Source of the DNA: Apophysomyces variabilis
Lineage: Eukaryota; Mucoromycota; Mucoromycetes; Mucorales; Mucoraceae
Length of the DNA: 64,000 bases
Assembly (NCBI GenBank): GCA_002749535.1
Contig: MZZL01000409.1
Location: 1,671,527 to 1,735,526, forward strand
Direction of reading: 5' to 3'
The notes under the pieces were generated by a model. That model was not told where the DNA came from. It made no database searches and was given only the letters and a program-made list of their open reading frames with translations. Positions 1 through 13,334 of the stretch are shown here, one piece after another (positions within the stretch are counted from its first letter, which is position 1; every line of letters begins with the position of its first letter). The position numbers and the translations under genes are program-made.

Positions 1-745
1 CCCGAAGGGTAATCCTACCCAAGGTTAGGGGGCGGCGAGAGAGAGGCATGGCTTCCATGAGCGGCCGGTTTGTGTGTAACGCACTGCAGAGGACTTGAAG
101 CGATGCAACACCTGGCGAGGACTTGGAAGCAGAAGATAATGAATGATACTGTGCATAAACAGACAACATTTCTTCTTCACTTACCTAGTGGAGTGCAGGG
201 AGCTTACTCACACAACCAAGGTGGTTCGGGACAGAGGTCATGCAGGCTAAAGGATATAAAAAAGGGACATCAGTCATTCTGTACATATAATCAATGCGAA
301 GTACATACCGGGGATGTTTTGGAGAACAGAGCCAAAGAGCCAAAAAGATGTTGCCTCTTCGCGTTTAATAGTACGGATTACTGAAACCAAAAATCACAGT
401 CATGTATAAGAAAATCGATGGATGTCTTATGGATGACAACAATTCAGAGATAAGACAATAATTCTCCCAAGTGTAAAAACGGACTCAGTCTGACCGAAAG
501 TCTGGGACAGAATGGAACATCTGTAGAGGAAATATGCCCTCTTCGTTTGTTTCTATATGTCATTGATGCTATCATATCCGTTTCTGTCAGTTATGGTATT
601 AGAAGCTGTCAGGGCAATGTACCCCAATTCCGGTTCTGCTCAATCGTATAGCCTTATATTCCACTTTTATTTTCTCTGAATGTAGCTATGTTCTCCTTTT
701 CTTCTATTATATCTTAAACTTTGTCTATTAGGCAATCACAAAAGA
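1..745. other. left-edge region without a recognisable gene
   Basis: No recognisable coding sequence. A 104-codon plus-strand frame at 70-384 has no familiar motif and odd composition, so I do not call it. Since the transposase fragment begins just to the right, part of this stretch may be the missing 5' half of that element, decayed beyond recognition. Confidence 0.4.
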
Positions 746-1054
746 TTGGATTGCCACGGAATGAACGGTTATTATCTTGTCATGGATAATGCGCCCATCC
801 ATACACCAGTCAAGGTTAAGCAGTTGGTTGAAGAAAGAGGATACAAAAGTCTCTATCTTCCTCTCTATTCCCCCTTTCTCAACTTAATAGAAGAGTTTTG
901 GGCCAAAGTGAAGGCTGGGGTAAGAAGGGAGCCCTTACGAGTTGACGATAACCTTCAAGAGCGTATTGTTCAAGTAGCGCGAAAAGTAAAGCGCCCAGAC
1001 TGTCAAGGATGAATCAGACACTTTGAAAGCTTTTTCATTAGATACAAAAAATAG
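746..1054 (+). pseudogene. DDE superfamily transposase fragment (Tc1/mariner-IS630 type), decayed
   Basis: C-terminal third of a DDE_3-type transposase, which cuts and pastes its own element through a DDE/D triad. The second catalytic Asp sits in MDNAPIH; the strand-turn motif LYLPLYSPFLNLIEEFWAKV carries the third acidic residue. The N-terminal DNA-binding region and the first catalytic Asp are absent. The frame meets TGA at 1010-1012 exactly where the family usually has Trp in a CQGW-I-RH motif; the same frame continues with IRHFESFF to a TAG at 1052-1054. It is therefore truncated at the 5' end and carries a nonsense change. No terminal inverted repeats were found. The family call is firm, the exact subfamily is not. 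Confidence 0.8.
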
Positions 1055-1703
1055 AGAACCACTTCTTTAAATATATTCGTCTTGCTGTGGTTTGAAATAA
1101 ACTATCTCAGTAAATAGTGAACATGGACATCACTGTACGCAAAGAAGGGTAGTCTGGCCGCAAATATTTTCATCCAATCATGCAATAAACATTTATTGGA
1201 TTCCGCAAAAAAAAAAAATAGAAACACGCAGACAAACAGGAAAAACACAGTAAATTCACTCTACACGTAAAAAAGTTCATGTAACTTTTCATTTCACGCT
1301 GACACTCGTTATTCTGAGTTGCAGATCAAAGCATAACATATCTAAAACGATGCAATATTCCTTGTAGAACCCAAGTAAATGCGCCTGTATGCCTTTAGTA
1401 AAGCAGGTTTTCTATAATTCCTAAAGCTTCCAGGAGCCTAGGTTATAAGGGTGATTATTGATTATATCAGTGTCTAACCATGCGGAGATTCACACACATG
1501 GGTACACTCAAGCCCAAAGAGGAAATAGATAGCATTTTCGGTCTCCCACCTGGAACTGGAGGGTAACTCGATGATTACAACATTATGTATCTGTAAAATC
1601 ATCATGTTTAATTAAGCTCTCAAGCTGATACACGTTATTTCGTGTCGGAAATGTTATCTTATTGTTACAATTGATTGAGGTAATACAAATGTTAAAATGC
1701 TAT
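1055..1703. other. intergenic, 3' side of UTP6
   Basis: AT-rich spacer between the transposase relic and the end of UTP6, including an A12 tract near 1207. I see no gene, tRNA or clear repeat. Confidence 0.5.
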
Positions 1704-4362
1704 CTATCTTTCGTCTACTACCTGTTCACCTTGCTTTATCTTTTGGAACTGAATCTCAAATGCATTTTTATCAGGAACTTCTTTCACTGCCTTCCAATAG
1801 ACGTGGTTTGCTTTCTGGAACTTCTTCTTGGAATAAAGATAGGAAAGATAAGAGAGGTAGGTGCCTGGACCAAAAAGTTCGCTTAGACGCCAGGTCACAG
1901 CTGAATTATTATGTAAAAAAAGTCCCCCTTACCTTCTTTGTTGGTATCCATTCTAGTAGCCATTTCATACACATATTCGACGTGATCAGATGAATCTCCA
2001 CCGTGTTCTTGTTCCACAGAGACACACATTCTATAGAACTCGTATGTCGGATACATATTCTGAATGATTTTTTTATACACCGTTCTTGCTGCATCAATTC
2101 CTTCTGCCCTCGCAGCCCATTGAACATAGCTTGAAAGGATCAAGTCCTTGATTTTGTTACGATCATCTGTAGACATCGTAAGAGACGGCAACAGTGATGT
2201 AACTTTCTCGCACGCTTTCTATAGATGTACAAGATGAGCAACCATGTATCATAGAGGACATTTTACCATGTATAAACTGTGCAGATCTTCATTGGAATAT
2301 GCTCCGTCTTTCCATTGATTTACAAGCCATTCATTGTAAGAAAACCACATTGGAAGTGCTTCTGGGTTTGCTTTTAACGCCTGTTCATATAGTCCATATG
2401 CTGGCTCGTCTAAGATACGTCGCGTCAATATTAAAGCTTTTCTTTGCATATCGTTCACCTTTTCCGTCTTCTTTTTGAGCTAATCTAATCCTTGAAATCC
2501 ACAGTTCAACGCACTGAGGGTACATCTTAACGGCTTTCATAGCGATAACTTGAGCTGAAATGAAAATGCCAAAGAGCAAAGTTTGATGAGTACCTATGAA
2601 GGGATCCAGTAGTCCGTACCTTGGGAAGCATTATCTTCATCGCTTAGATATCTAATCCATAATACATATATCCTTTCGGATACACATTCTGCCTTTTGGC
2701 ACGCTTTAAATGCTTTATATGCAAGTTTTGTAAGATACAGTTTCTAATTATTTTGCGCATTAACGTACAGCACGCATTCAAGAGCACACAATAAACGTAC
2801 CAAATTCTCTTCGTTAACGATCTGCTGCCATTGTATAAGAAACTCGATATACAGCTCCCAGATCTTCGACTCTGACAGTTCCTGAAGACATGGTTTAGAT
2901 CATACATCGCAAGGCGTAAATTCAACCAACCTGTACTGCCGCATTAAATTCATCTACGCAAGCTTTCATGGCAGGTACAAATGCGGGGTCTGAAATTGCA
3001 ATATGCTTCTGCTTGGATTGGTCGGCATCCGAAGGCCTGCTACTTGCATCGTCTTCCTGCTTTGCAAAAAGATGTCGCTTTGCAAGATACGCTCGAGCAA
3101 AAGGATCGTCGTTCATATCACGTCTTATGGTGTCAAATACATAAACACGATCTTCTTCGGTATCAGTAAACAGTCCATAATAATCCACAAATTTTGTACG
3201 GAAATCAAGATCATCCGGTATCGCTACAAGAATTAGCTAGTTGAGCCATCATATCAATCATCTGCATCCAATTCGGACTAACCCTGGATGGCGTTGTTGT
3301 AAATAATCTTTGCCAACAATCCTTTTAATATCGGGTTCATGCCTTCCTTGAGTGTTTCTATTGTCTTCTCTTCTAGTTTTTGAACCGTTTTTCTTTCTTC
3401 GGTTTCTTCGTCCCAATTTTCTACTTCCTCTCCCGTAATTGCAGGTAATTTAATAGTGTTTTCATCTTCATGATCCATATCCTCTACTTGTTTCTCTTCC
3501 TTTGCTAACGTCTTCTCGTCAATTCCAAGAATGCGTCGTCGTGCTTTGATCTTTTCTACATAAAGCAATTCAAGTCGAAAATATTCAAGCCATAACGACT
3601 TCTCATGCGGATTTAAGCGTAGCGCACGTTGCATTAGCACTATAAAGAAGATTCTGGTTAAGTTACCAGACAACATCACATTAGAGATTATTCCCACCTC
3701 TTGCTGCACCGATATTAGCGTTTTCCTCGTATTCCCATGAAGCTGCCATGATCCATAAAGGTGCTTTGGTAGGGTGCAATTGAAGCGCTCTAAAAGTTCA
3801 GATAAGCGGTTCCGCTACTACTTGTAGGGATATATCTTACTTGACGAAAATACCGCTTAACAGATTGTTTGCCTCGTTCTTCTTAGCGAATTCGATATAC
3901 TGCATCCACAAAGATAGATCACCCTTAAACTTGTTCAATGCCCTCTGGAACAAGTGATAAATGCGTCGGGTGCCGGCGTAATCAGATATGCTTGTTTTCT
4001 GCGCATTTTCGCTATCTGCTGAAAATTAAATGGGCTGTACTTTCGTTACAAGTGAAAGTGACTTACTGTTATTCATGCGTGCCTTTCTCTTTTTACGCAA
4101 AGTTTCAAGGTTCATTTCGTACTCAATGCAACGTAGATAGTCAATTTTCTTGGCAATACGTCGCTTCAATGCATATTCGAAATTGGTGCGCTTTTTGACG
4201 ATCGCTTTGATCTCGACCTAGTGTTGATGATCAGCAAACATTGAAGGGTACTTCCTTCCGCAAAAACAAGGCTGGTCATACTTTGCTAAAGAACCCTCTC
4301 TTCTCAAGGTCCTCGAGCTCGGGAACCATCCGCTCGAGGTAAAATTGGACCGTATCAGCCAT
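1704..4362 (-). CDS. UTP6: U3 snoRNP/SSU processome component Utp6 (HAT-repeat protein)
   Basis: Utp6 is a HAT-repeat subunit of the UTP-B complex of the nucleolar small-subunit processome, needed for early 18S pre-rRNA cleavage. The start at 4362 gives MADTVQFYLERMVPELEDLE, the family N-terminus; exon 1 (4282-4362) ends in phase 0 and exon 2 continues VEIKAIVKKRTNFEYALKRR, the conserved Utp6 block. Later exons carry HAT motifs such as LWMQYIEFAKKNEANN, SLWLEYFRLELLYVEKI and PMWFSYNEWLVNQW. An acidic, Lys-rich insert lies near 3380-3560. About nine introns are needed; the last (1865-1932, 68 nt) joins MDTNKE to TYLSYLSYLYSKKKFQKAN. The gene ends at 1704. All inspected joins keep frame, so it looks intact. 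It shares strand with FHIP and UTP22 but is over 1 kb from the former. Confidence 0.9.
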
Positions 4363-5493
4363 GATTCCGTGATAATGAGGCTCAACAGCTGCCAAACGTA
4401 GGAAATCGGGGGACTTTTTCCTTTTCCTATAGATGTGACGTTGTTTCCTTTTCACAAGCCGTTCTACAGGAACGGGAGGGACACTCCATCGGGGCACTCC
4501 AGTGCCGCAAAATCCTGAATGGATTGTCTCAGCTGTCTTTAAGAAATACTGTTTACACCCAAATGTAGGAGATGCGGCAGATACATCACAAACCAGTAAG
4601 ATTACGTACCGCCAACATTCCTCTGTCTCCGTTTGCCTTTGTACTATAGGACACTACATTACATAATAACTTAGCCATTTCACTACCACACTCCGCTCAC
4701 TTGAAGGCGATTACAAGATCCTTTATTCAATTTTTTGGCGGGATAGCTTTCATGATATATTTATCACATTGTAGTCCACTTCAGATGTCGGATCAATACA
4801 ATCTCTATTTTGAACTAAAGTTACAGGGTGAATCCTACTTTCTCGTTTACCTTCTTTGTTAAGAGAAAACTTACGTCTATATCGAGACCAGTCAGACGTT
4901 CGCTAAGACTGGCATTGGCTGAAAAATGGAGACCAAGCATAACTGAATAAAGTAACTCAGTTTGGACAAGATCCAGTTGGCTATGTTATATTTCTTTTAC
5001 GAAAAACTATCTCTTAGCATGAAGATACGTGAGTATATCGCAAGTTTCGAAGTAGTGGATATGATAGATCTAAGCTTGTAATGTGTTTACATTACCAATT
5101 TGCTGCACTGGTCAGTCTATTCCTTTTATCGAGTGATAGAAAGGTAGCTATGGAAATTTTTCTTCCTTCTTTTCAACGGCCTTGTATCTCCAATTTTCTC
5201 TTATCATTCCGGCACCTCTATGTATCCCTTTTTGTTTTCTTTCGTCCGGATACAGCCAGGTGTAAAATCAGCCTTTCACAACTCAATAGGAGCGCAACTC
5301 GTTTGCATCTTTGCTATATCCTTCAATCGATCCGGTTTATTACATTCTATCGCACAAGATTTCCATGCCGCAAAACTAAGGAGAGTATATCTATGGTAAC
5401 ATAGATGCTATTGGACAACCGTGAAAATAACTTGCTGCGCAATAAAGGTTAATAAGATCATTTGCGCTTGCTTGGTTTGCTTGTTATTGTTTA
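4363..5493. other. intergenic between UTP6 and FHIP
   Basis: Contains the UTP6 promoter side and the FHIP 3' side. A 107-codon plus-strand frame at 5081-5404 is antisense to nothing known and has no recognisable motif. No repeat or RNA gene seen. Confidence 0.45.
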
Positions 5494-8421
5494 TCATGTT
5501 TGTTCCGCTGTGCAATAGAATATTTCATCAATTCCAAGGCTGCGACGCATTTGCATGATGGCCACCAATTCTTTGATCGCTTCCTCTAGGATAACGACAT
5601 TGTTGAGGAGCATTGACAACGTAATTTCCGTGCTTTTGTCCATTCGACGCGATTGTGATGGATTTGCCTTCGGTGCAAATGTTGCCTCATCATCTTCATC
5701 AAGATCCAAAATGGGTTCTTCCTGTTCGATAAAGGTGGATGGGAACAAAGGCTGAATGCGCATGTTTTGTGTCTTACGAGCATGTACTGCTATAGGTGAA
5801 AGTGGGTTGGCCATGATGGGATTGCTGTTGGTAGTAGCACTGGATGTCGTTGACGTAGCTGCTAATGAAACAAGAGATCCAGCAGCAGCCATTGCAGCCG
5901 CAGTGGTCGACGAGGAGAGTGATTTGGATGGATTAGGAGGTATGACAAAAGGCTGTAGCTTCGTTTGGCCGTTTTGAGTGGAGGTGGAGGTTGATGGACG
6001 CATAGACGGTCGGCGATGGGCCGGATTGGATACCATTGGTGATGACAGATGGGTAGAAGTAGATGCAGAAGGCGCCAAGGCTGTATCTGCTTCACCAAAT
6101 AGTAAACCCTTCCAGCGCTCTTCCAACATTTTGTCAAATCCGTCAACTTCTGAACGGTAATAATCGATCTGTTTAGTCAGGGTACGAAACAGTGTGAAAA
6201 ACGGAGGAAAAGATTTGAATTGCGTTGGCGCTATGATACGTGTAGAATATCGCTCTGTACCGAAATCTATGGAACGGTCATCCTCTTCGTCATTTTCGTC
6301 AATAGCGCTGCAATCAAAATGCGCATAAATATCTTGACTACAGATCCTGTCGGTATCTTCCTCAACACGGATCGCTGTGGTTTTACTGTTGAGTACGAGG
6401 ATATCGTCAGCTGAGGTTCGGTCACTCTCGGAAAAAGTAATCCATCCTTCAAGGCTTCGATATGGGCATATAGCCAAGGCAGATATCACACCTGTTAATG
6501 CTAAATTAAGTTCAGAAGATTGTGCGAAGAAATGACTGAGCAGGTCAAGCAATATATGAAGCAACGGGTCGGCTGATTTAATGCGATGTTTAAACATATG
6601 GGACCTGCATTGGTTTTGTACAGGCTGTTTCTCTCGGGCAATATCCTCAAATCGTTGAGCGTATTTGAAACTTCTTCGCCGCTCACTCTTGGATGTATGA
6701 CTGACCTTGGTATCTATACGATTCATATTTTGATAGCACCAGTCATTCTCAATAAACGCTTCCATGTCCTGTAGATATTCCTCATAACCGGTGGTAAGGA
6801 TATCCTCAGCGTGTGCATCGTCAATAGCAGAGACTAAACCAGAATACAGTTCGATCTCTCGAATATGATGAGATATAGTCATCAAGGATGTCTTTCCGCT
6901 GCCATCTAGCGCATCGCAAGCACTGATGTTTAGCAGTTTCAGTGAATAACGACAATGCCTTGTGATTAGCGTTTTCAGTAGCTTGAGTGTTGCAATGACT
7001 GTTGGTTGTGAATGCGATTTCAGACGACTGAATATCAAGTCTTTCAGCGTGAACCGCTCAGCGGTACAGTATGCGCTTTTTATACGATCGAAACTGATGC
7101 CGTCTAATAACTTGGAAGTGTTACCAGCCATGGGTACATCCGCTGCCGTCTTTCCTCCGTCGTCCTCGTCCATCAAAAAGCCCACAATTACATCTGCCAA
7201 CTCATCATGCTGCAGAGTTTGCAATATCAGGTCGATATAGCTAATCACTGCCACGGATGATCCATCTGCATCAGAGCATTCGAGAACGGTAGGGTATAGA
7301 ATGTTTTCCATGAAAATTGTTCGAATGCTTTGCAGAAGCCTGAAAGATATTTCAACATTTGGGCAGCGTATAAGTACATCCTGACAGAATTCCAGTAACT
7401 TGAGAAAAGTGTCAAGCACCAGTTTAAATTCCTCAGATGTGGAAGCTATTACACCTATACCGGATATGATAGTTCGAGAATCAAAGTCTTGGCCCAATAA
7501 ATAGGAAGATAGATTGGAGTTTAGTTCCATCTCGTCCTTGATAACCAATTTTCGGGGTAATTGAGAATAGAGTGCACCTAAGCCTGCAGCCATTATTGTT
7601 GCAAAGTCTGACTCCAGGATGAAATCGCCCAGCTGATTTTGCGCCATTTCCATTAGAAACAAAAGGCCAGTTCTAGCAAAGTCGCCCGAGCGTCCTTCAC
7701 GGTGGACAAACCGTAAGAGGTACGTAAATAACAGGAATTCATACTCGGGCTTTTTTTGGTTTGTATCGATCTGTGTCTTTTGAGGAGTGGTAAGCCATTG
7801 CTTGTCGTGAAAAAAAATATTCAGAAGCGCCGGAAATCCGTAAATCTTTGAGCATATGATGTACATTAAGTCTACGAGATCTTCATGATAAAAATCGCTC
7901 TGATACTCGTCCAACACGCAGAACCGCAGCAATTTGATTGTAGGCTTATGGATAGCATTGTGTACTAAAAAACAATCGTCCAACAGGTCCACCATACTGG
8001 CAATTGTCCGAATGGCTTCGCCCCGAATTCCTGTCGGATAGTCGGCCTTTTCGGATACGTTGACCAGATACTGTAGTACTCCATTCTTTAAGAAATATTC
8101 CATACACACACCAGTTGTGTTATCTTCTTGTCGTGCTTCCTCATCTACTAGCATATCAACCATTTGACGAAGTTTGCTGGGGATTTCTGTTTGTTCTACA
8201 TGGACATTGGTTTTCCTATCCTCCATTACAAACAAGTTCTACGCAGATTAGACAGTTAACGCTGTGAATATAAAGGCATTTTTTTCCGGCGCCTAGCTTC
8301 AGGTTTTGCAACTTACATGTACATAATCCCAACACTTATGGAACTTGGCTAGTTGCATGGCGCTTGTAGGTTGCGCCTTTGCAGGAACAATCCTTTTCTT
8401 AAATTTAGCAAAATAATCCAT
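5494..8421 (-). CDS. FHF-complex Hook-interacting protein (FHIP / RAI16-like)
   Basis: FHIP proteins (FAM160/RAI16-like) join FTS and Hook in the FHF complex that links early endosomes or other cargo to dynein; fungi use the complex for long-range hyphal endosome transport. Exon 1 (8317-8421, 35 codons) starts MDYFAKFKKRIVPAK; a 78-nt intron (8239-8316, GTAAGT donor) leads in phase 0 to a 914-codon exon. The protein is about 949 aa. Diagnostic blocks are IPSKLRQMVDMLVDEEAR and GVCMEYFLKNGVLQYLV near the N-terminus, an alpha-helical middle, a Ser/Thr/Ala-rich low-complexity linker (about residues 750-860) and the C-terminal MLLNNVVILEEAIKELVAIM helix typical of the family. The long exon also opens in frame at a TTG codon, which I reject as start because the spliced ATG exon restores the family N-terminus. 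Confidence 0.88.
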
Positions 8422-8997
8422 GATGACACATGAACAGTTGCTTAAGTTTCTGATTGTGGCATGGGCCGAAGCAAATAAAACTAAAAGTAAGGGGGAATAT
8501 CAAGGGAAAGTACACGCTCCATGATTACCGTTGATTGGTTGGCGAGTGCCACCCCGCTCTGGGAAATCAAGGGGTCGGAAACAATACATCATCGCACGAT
8601 CCTGTCAAAATAACCTTACAAAGCTATTAAGCACTTTGCTTTCCATCCGCTGTTTTCAACACTTATTCACAAGTATGTATTCTCTTTGTTGGTATTTCTT
8701 AATTTATGCATTGCCTTCAGGGCGGAAAAAGTTCGTGCAAGCTTTGATGCTCTAGCAGGAAAAAATGAAATGCAATATACGGACGGCATGGCAATGTCAC
8801 CGATATTTCTTTTTCCTTCATATTTGCCTCCTAACTCTGCTTGCGTATGTAAATATCAACGACAAACTACCGACTGTGTGGACGTTACTTGCTATCTATT
8901 ATGATTGTCCAAACCGAGATCGCGCGACCCCTTCTTTACTCGCTATCTCCCATAACAAAATTAACGCTTAATTTTTACAATAAAAGGGGTTACATGT
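8422..8997. other. intergenic between FHIP and UTP22
   Basis: FHIP upstream region and UTP22 3' flank. Short plus-strand frames here lack recognisable content. No RNA gene or repeat seen. Confidence 0.45.
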
Positions 8998-11900
8998 CTA
9001 TGCTATTTCAATGCTTTCTACAAGGCCCTCACCAAATCTTTCGATTTCGGAAAGGATGGCTGCAAAGTTGGGTGCTGCTAACTTTAGGATTTCACCAGAT
9101 TCACTGGAAGGTTTCTAATACGAGCAATTAGCATTTTAAAAAACACTCGGAATATACTCACCAAGGTCCCTTTCTTGCTCATATCAACCGGGATGCTGTT
9201 ATACCCTAATCTTAACTTCCATAGCTGTGGTGTGGTCTTGGCCGGATTCCAAACTAGCGCTATCTTATCACCACCATACTTATCGTAAAAGACCAAAAGA
9301 AGATCGCCATAGGTATTCTGACCAGAAGATTTAGTTCATCTCATTACGAAACTACAACTACTCACCTCAATGTCCTTAACAAAATCAGCGACAGGATCAA
9401 ACTGTACGTACACCTTGTCGCCTAGTTCAGAAGTACTCTCTTGAGTTAAAGATAGGTATTTCTGGTTCGGATGCAGATTTTGAAAGTATCGCGTGCATCG
9501 CTCTGGATTAAGTTGAATCACCGCACTGTAGTCTTGCATTGGCGTTACGAAAAGTCGCTATTGCATATTGAGCCCTGTGCAAAACTTGCTACGGCTATCT
9601 ATTACCTTAATATTTTTCTCTTCGCCAGATTGAATAATTTCGTCTAAAACTGTACAAGATGCTCTTGCTAATGCCTGAATACGGCTAGCCACTACTTTAC
9701 AGGGCTTTGAATATGTCCATCGTAACCCATCCAGGTCTTTTGTTGTCGCCACAATGAATGCACCATGTGTAATCTTAGGATTTTGGCTACGTAGACGAGC
9801 AAAGCGTTCCATAATCGTATCACGATCGCTTGCTGTCATCTCGCCTTCGATATCCACAATCAAAGGCGTGTTTTGCCAGTCCCAAGTAGCTAGGAGTCCT
9901 AGAACACGGGCAAATCCAGTAAAAGCATTCACCGCTGGTGCCCATGGATGTGATTCCACAAAAGTGTATGCGCAAATCAGCTCAATTAACTCTTCCGATA
10001 CGTGATTTGTCAAAAGGTGAGCACCAAACCATCGTTTAATAAGTCGCATAGTTGGTGAGAATGCCGTAGATCGCGCACATAGTGCCTGTATGGCGAATGT
10101 ATGTCGCTGCTTATAATGGAAAATGCGCTCATATTTTTCCAAAGCCCGCTGCGCTAACTCTTTCTTGGCCTTGGACTCCGTTTTGCTAGTGATAATCTTT
10201 TCCAACAATTCCTTCTCCTGATCTAAATGGATATGACATCGGAAAACAAATCCACTGTAGTAAACATCAACCCAGCCTCGGATGGCCAATTCATTTTTTT
10301 CCCAGACGTTGTCGACCACAACAGATGCATGACCATATCTTGCCTTTATCTCCTCAGACATCTTTAAGTAAAAAGCATGTTTCACTTTTTGGACTGCAGG
10401 AAGATCGTCAGGCCATTTGCTAGACCTTTCAAGTTGAACAATGACATCGATGGCTTCTATGTAGCGTGCTGAGGTAGGATATAACGTAATATTGTCGAAA
10501 TCGGTCGGGTGAGGTAAGAGAGGAGATGCTTGTCGTAGACTGGAAGAAGCAGGATAAATATTTCCGATAAGAATAGGTAAAGCGTCGTCAACAGAGCGAA
10601 CCAGTTTCGCGAATTCAGTGTAGGCTGTCATGACGGGCTGAAAGCCAGCAATTGCAAGATCTTGACTAAATAAGCTGCTTGGCACTGTTTTGGCATAGTT
10701 GATGTATGGATACAGTTGACCAGCCCAATACTGCACGTTTTCTATCGACACATCCAAATGTAACTGAAGCAAATAAGACACAATCTTTCGAACGATCAAG
10801 GTCCTGTTTTCGTATCCTTTAGTTTCCCAAACGACGCTTTCCAAAATGCTGCCATCCTTAAAGCGACGAAGCTCGGCTTTTTTGCCCCAAAATTCTCTGA
10901 ACTCTTTCGCTTCTTGGACCTGTTGCGCATCCGGTCCCTGATCCACAAGTCGTGCTGCGTTGTCAGAGTTAAGAACAAGCCCAACTGTGACCGTCACGTT
11001 CTCATCAAAGCTAGGAGCTGATTCACTGATTTGCCACGTTGCTGGCGCAGTGTATTGAACAGAAATTAATTCCGCTCGATTGCTAAGACCCCTTTTCATG
11101 ACCTCGCCAAGCTTTTTAGCAAAAAAAGCATGATAGCTGGGATAATCAGCTTCGATTGCGCCATCATACTGTTTGATACGTGAGTTAGGGAGCGATAATC
11201 TACAAATCGAGTTAATTTGAACTAGTAATCATAGAACGGAGTAATAGTATACCTGAAAACGTTGTCAAAACGCATTTTCATGTCGTTAACGTTTTTCAGA
11301 AACAACGGTTCAAATCTGTCAGCCGTATCGTTGAAATATTTCATTGCTAACTTCGCTTCATATTGCACCTAATCCGTTTCCATGAGACAATTATCATTGA
11401 ATATTCTGTACTTCTTTTTTACCTGTAGGATCGTAGATAGATTCACTCTGGCAGCAAGATTAAGAGTACCCGAAGGGTCAACGATAGCAACGTCGTAATT
11501 GGCCATAAATGATTCAGCAGAAAACTGCGGTTTATAAGATATGCGGTATGTCCATGAAACCCCATCATTCACACCTACCTCTTCGTTCTCCGAGCGGCCA
11601 ATGAAAACAGGCTGCTTTGCAAAATCATGGCTAGCTATGTACAGAAACGTTGAGGACCACTACATTCGCACGTAATAATCGCTTACCAATAAAATCAATA
11701 GTTCCCCGTAAAAGTTGATAGGAGCTATGGCTAGGTGATAGTTTCTTTCCTCCGCCTGGTCCACCGCCTTGTAACAGATATCCCATAAGCATAGCAAAAA
11801 GGAATGAACTAAATCCAGATCCTGTCTGCTCTTCTCTTGCTAATCCACGTTGAAATAGCCAAGTTCTTGCCAAAATGATCGCGTCTTTAAATGCCGGGGT

Positions 11901-13233
11901 ATTTTTGCTATGCTGATAGAGAAATGCAAGATTTGCTGTAAAAGTTGAATCAGTGAGGACAGATGCATTATACTGAGGAGTAGGTTTCAGTGCGGTTGCT
12001 TCAGATTCCTCTTTTGGACGGACGTTGTTGCGTCCAGGAGCGAGTCGTTGAACACGAAATACATCATTGGCGATACTTGGTAGAATCCGAATAATACACC
12101 GAGACTTCGTGAAGTCCAACTCAGACTTGTCTACATTCAGCTTAAGTACAAAAGACAAAAATTTTCTATGACTTTACCTCCAGATGGCTTCACTAGTAAT
12201 ACGGGCTTGCGAATGTCTCCATTAAACGTGGAAAATTCCAGATTGAAGCCTGCTTTTGAGTCTTTGATAGCTTTGCCCAGCACAGCCAAATAGCACGATC
12301 GCTTATGAAAGTAACGGTTATTCATGTGATCTTTCTCTTGGAAAATAGACTATTGTTACTGTTAGCCATCTTTTGTACCTATCATGGTTTCCTTACCGAA
12401 GGCATTTCGACAGCAACATCGACGTTAAAGTACCCTTTAGTCTTGGTTACGGACTTTAGAGCATAACTTCCTACAACATGGACTGCGGTTGGCTTCTGAA
12501 ATTTAAATTTATACTGGGCGTCTACAGGTGGATGTGGCCTCAAAAAAGGGATACTGATTTTATCCTTCTTCTCCATTCCCGTCTGCAATGCATTCAACTA
12601 CCCGAACGCGTTAGTTAATCTCATAGGGGGCTTACAAAACCCTACCAAGGACTCTTTCCCATCAGGAATTTTCTCGAAAGTTTCTTTTAGATAATGAAGA
12701 GCCTTTTGCAAAGCCTTATGCTTTTCATAGTTGACATTTACTTCGGCCAGAAGCTCATCAATCTACCGTAGAGCGTCAGTATCAGTAGAAGTCGGGATAT
12801 AAATAGCTAACCTCGAGCTTGAACATATTGGATTTGTACAGCTCAGTTGTTTCTTTGAGACCTTCCAATTCACCACCCATCATTTCCTTCTCATCGCTCT
12901 TGGATTGCGAGTCCTCGGCATCTGCGCCTTCCTCACTGTCTGCATCTTCGTCTGATTGCTCCTCCCAGCCATCGTCGTTCTCTTCGTAATCGCTTCCATA
13001 TTTCCCAGTTCTTGCAGCTTCCATGAGATCTTCGTCATCGTCTCCAATGTAATCGCTCTGCTCATCGCTTTCTTCATTTACTGATCGCTTAATGAGCTCA
13101 TCAGGCTTGGTTTTCGCGATCTGTAAACAAGTAACATAAGAAACAGCTTCTGCAAACCATACTGGGGTAATACCTTGTTTTGCTGCTTCTGCTGCCCGGA
13201 ATGCTTCAACTTTCTTTTCAAAGCTGGTGCCAT
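8998..13233 (-). CDS. UTP22: nucleolar protein Nrap/NOL6 (Utp22)
   Basis: Utp22 (human NOL6) is a large nucleolar protein of the UTP-C module that binds Rrp7 and casein kinase 2 in the SSU processome; its fold is a catalytically dead tandem of poly(A)-polymerase-like domains. Exon 1 (13174-13233) encodes MAPALKRKLKHSGQQKQQNK; exon 2 from 13120 is a very acidic stretch with DDDED and EESDEQSD patches. Nrap-family blocks follow in order: FKLEIDELLAEVNVNYEKHK, GSYALKSVTKTKGYFNVDVA, ILARTWLFQRGLAREEQTGS, a 513-codon exon with KKAELRRFKDGSILESVVWE, and NPAKTTPQLWKLRLGYNSIP. The final exon (AAPNFAAILSEIERFGEGLV) joins in phase 0 and stops at 8998-9000. All inspected splice joins are in frame. Its start lies only 85 bp from the U6-LINE insertion. 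Confidence 0.93.
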
Positions 13234-13317
13234 GCTAGGTCGGGTAACTTGTCAAAAAAGTGGCAGATTCCACATCAAGTACTGAGAGAATTCCGTGACT
13301 GGATTTCCTGGAACATA

Positions 13318-13334
13318 GTCGCATGGCTTATTAC
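13318..13334 (+). repeat. 17-bp target-site duplication, left copy
   Basis: The sequence gtcgcatggcttattac occurs here and again, identically, at 15809-15825. The two copies exactly bracket the LINE 3' end and the U6 5' end, and their outer flanks differ. This is the length and layout of a target-site duplication made by LINE-type target-primed reverse transcription. Confidence 0.88.

Noticed and set aside
1865..1932. 32-nt intron near the end of UTP6
   Set aside because: The acceptor GTCCAG further on gives a 68-nt intron in the same phase and a cleaner HAT-repeat sequence.
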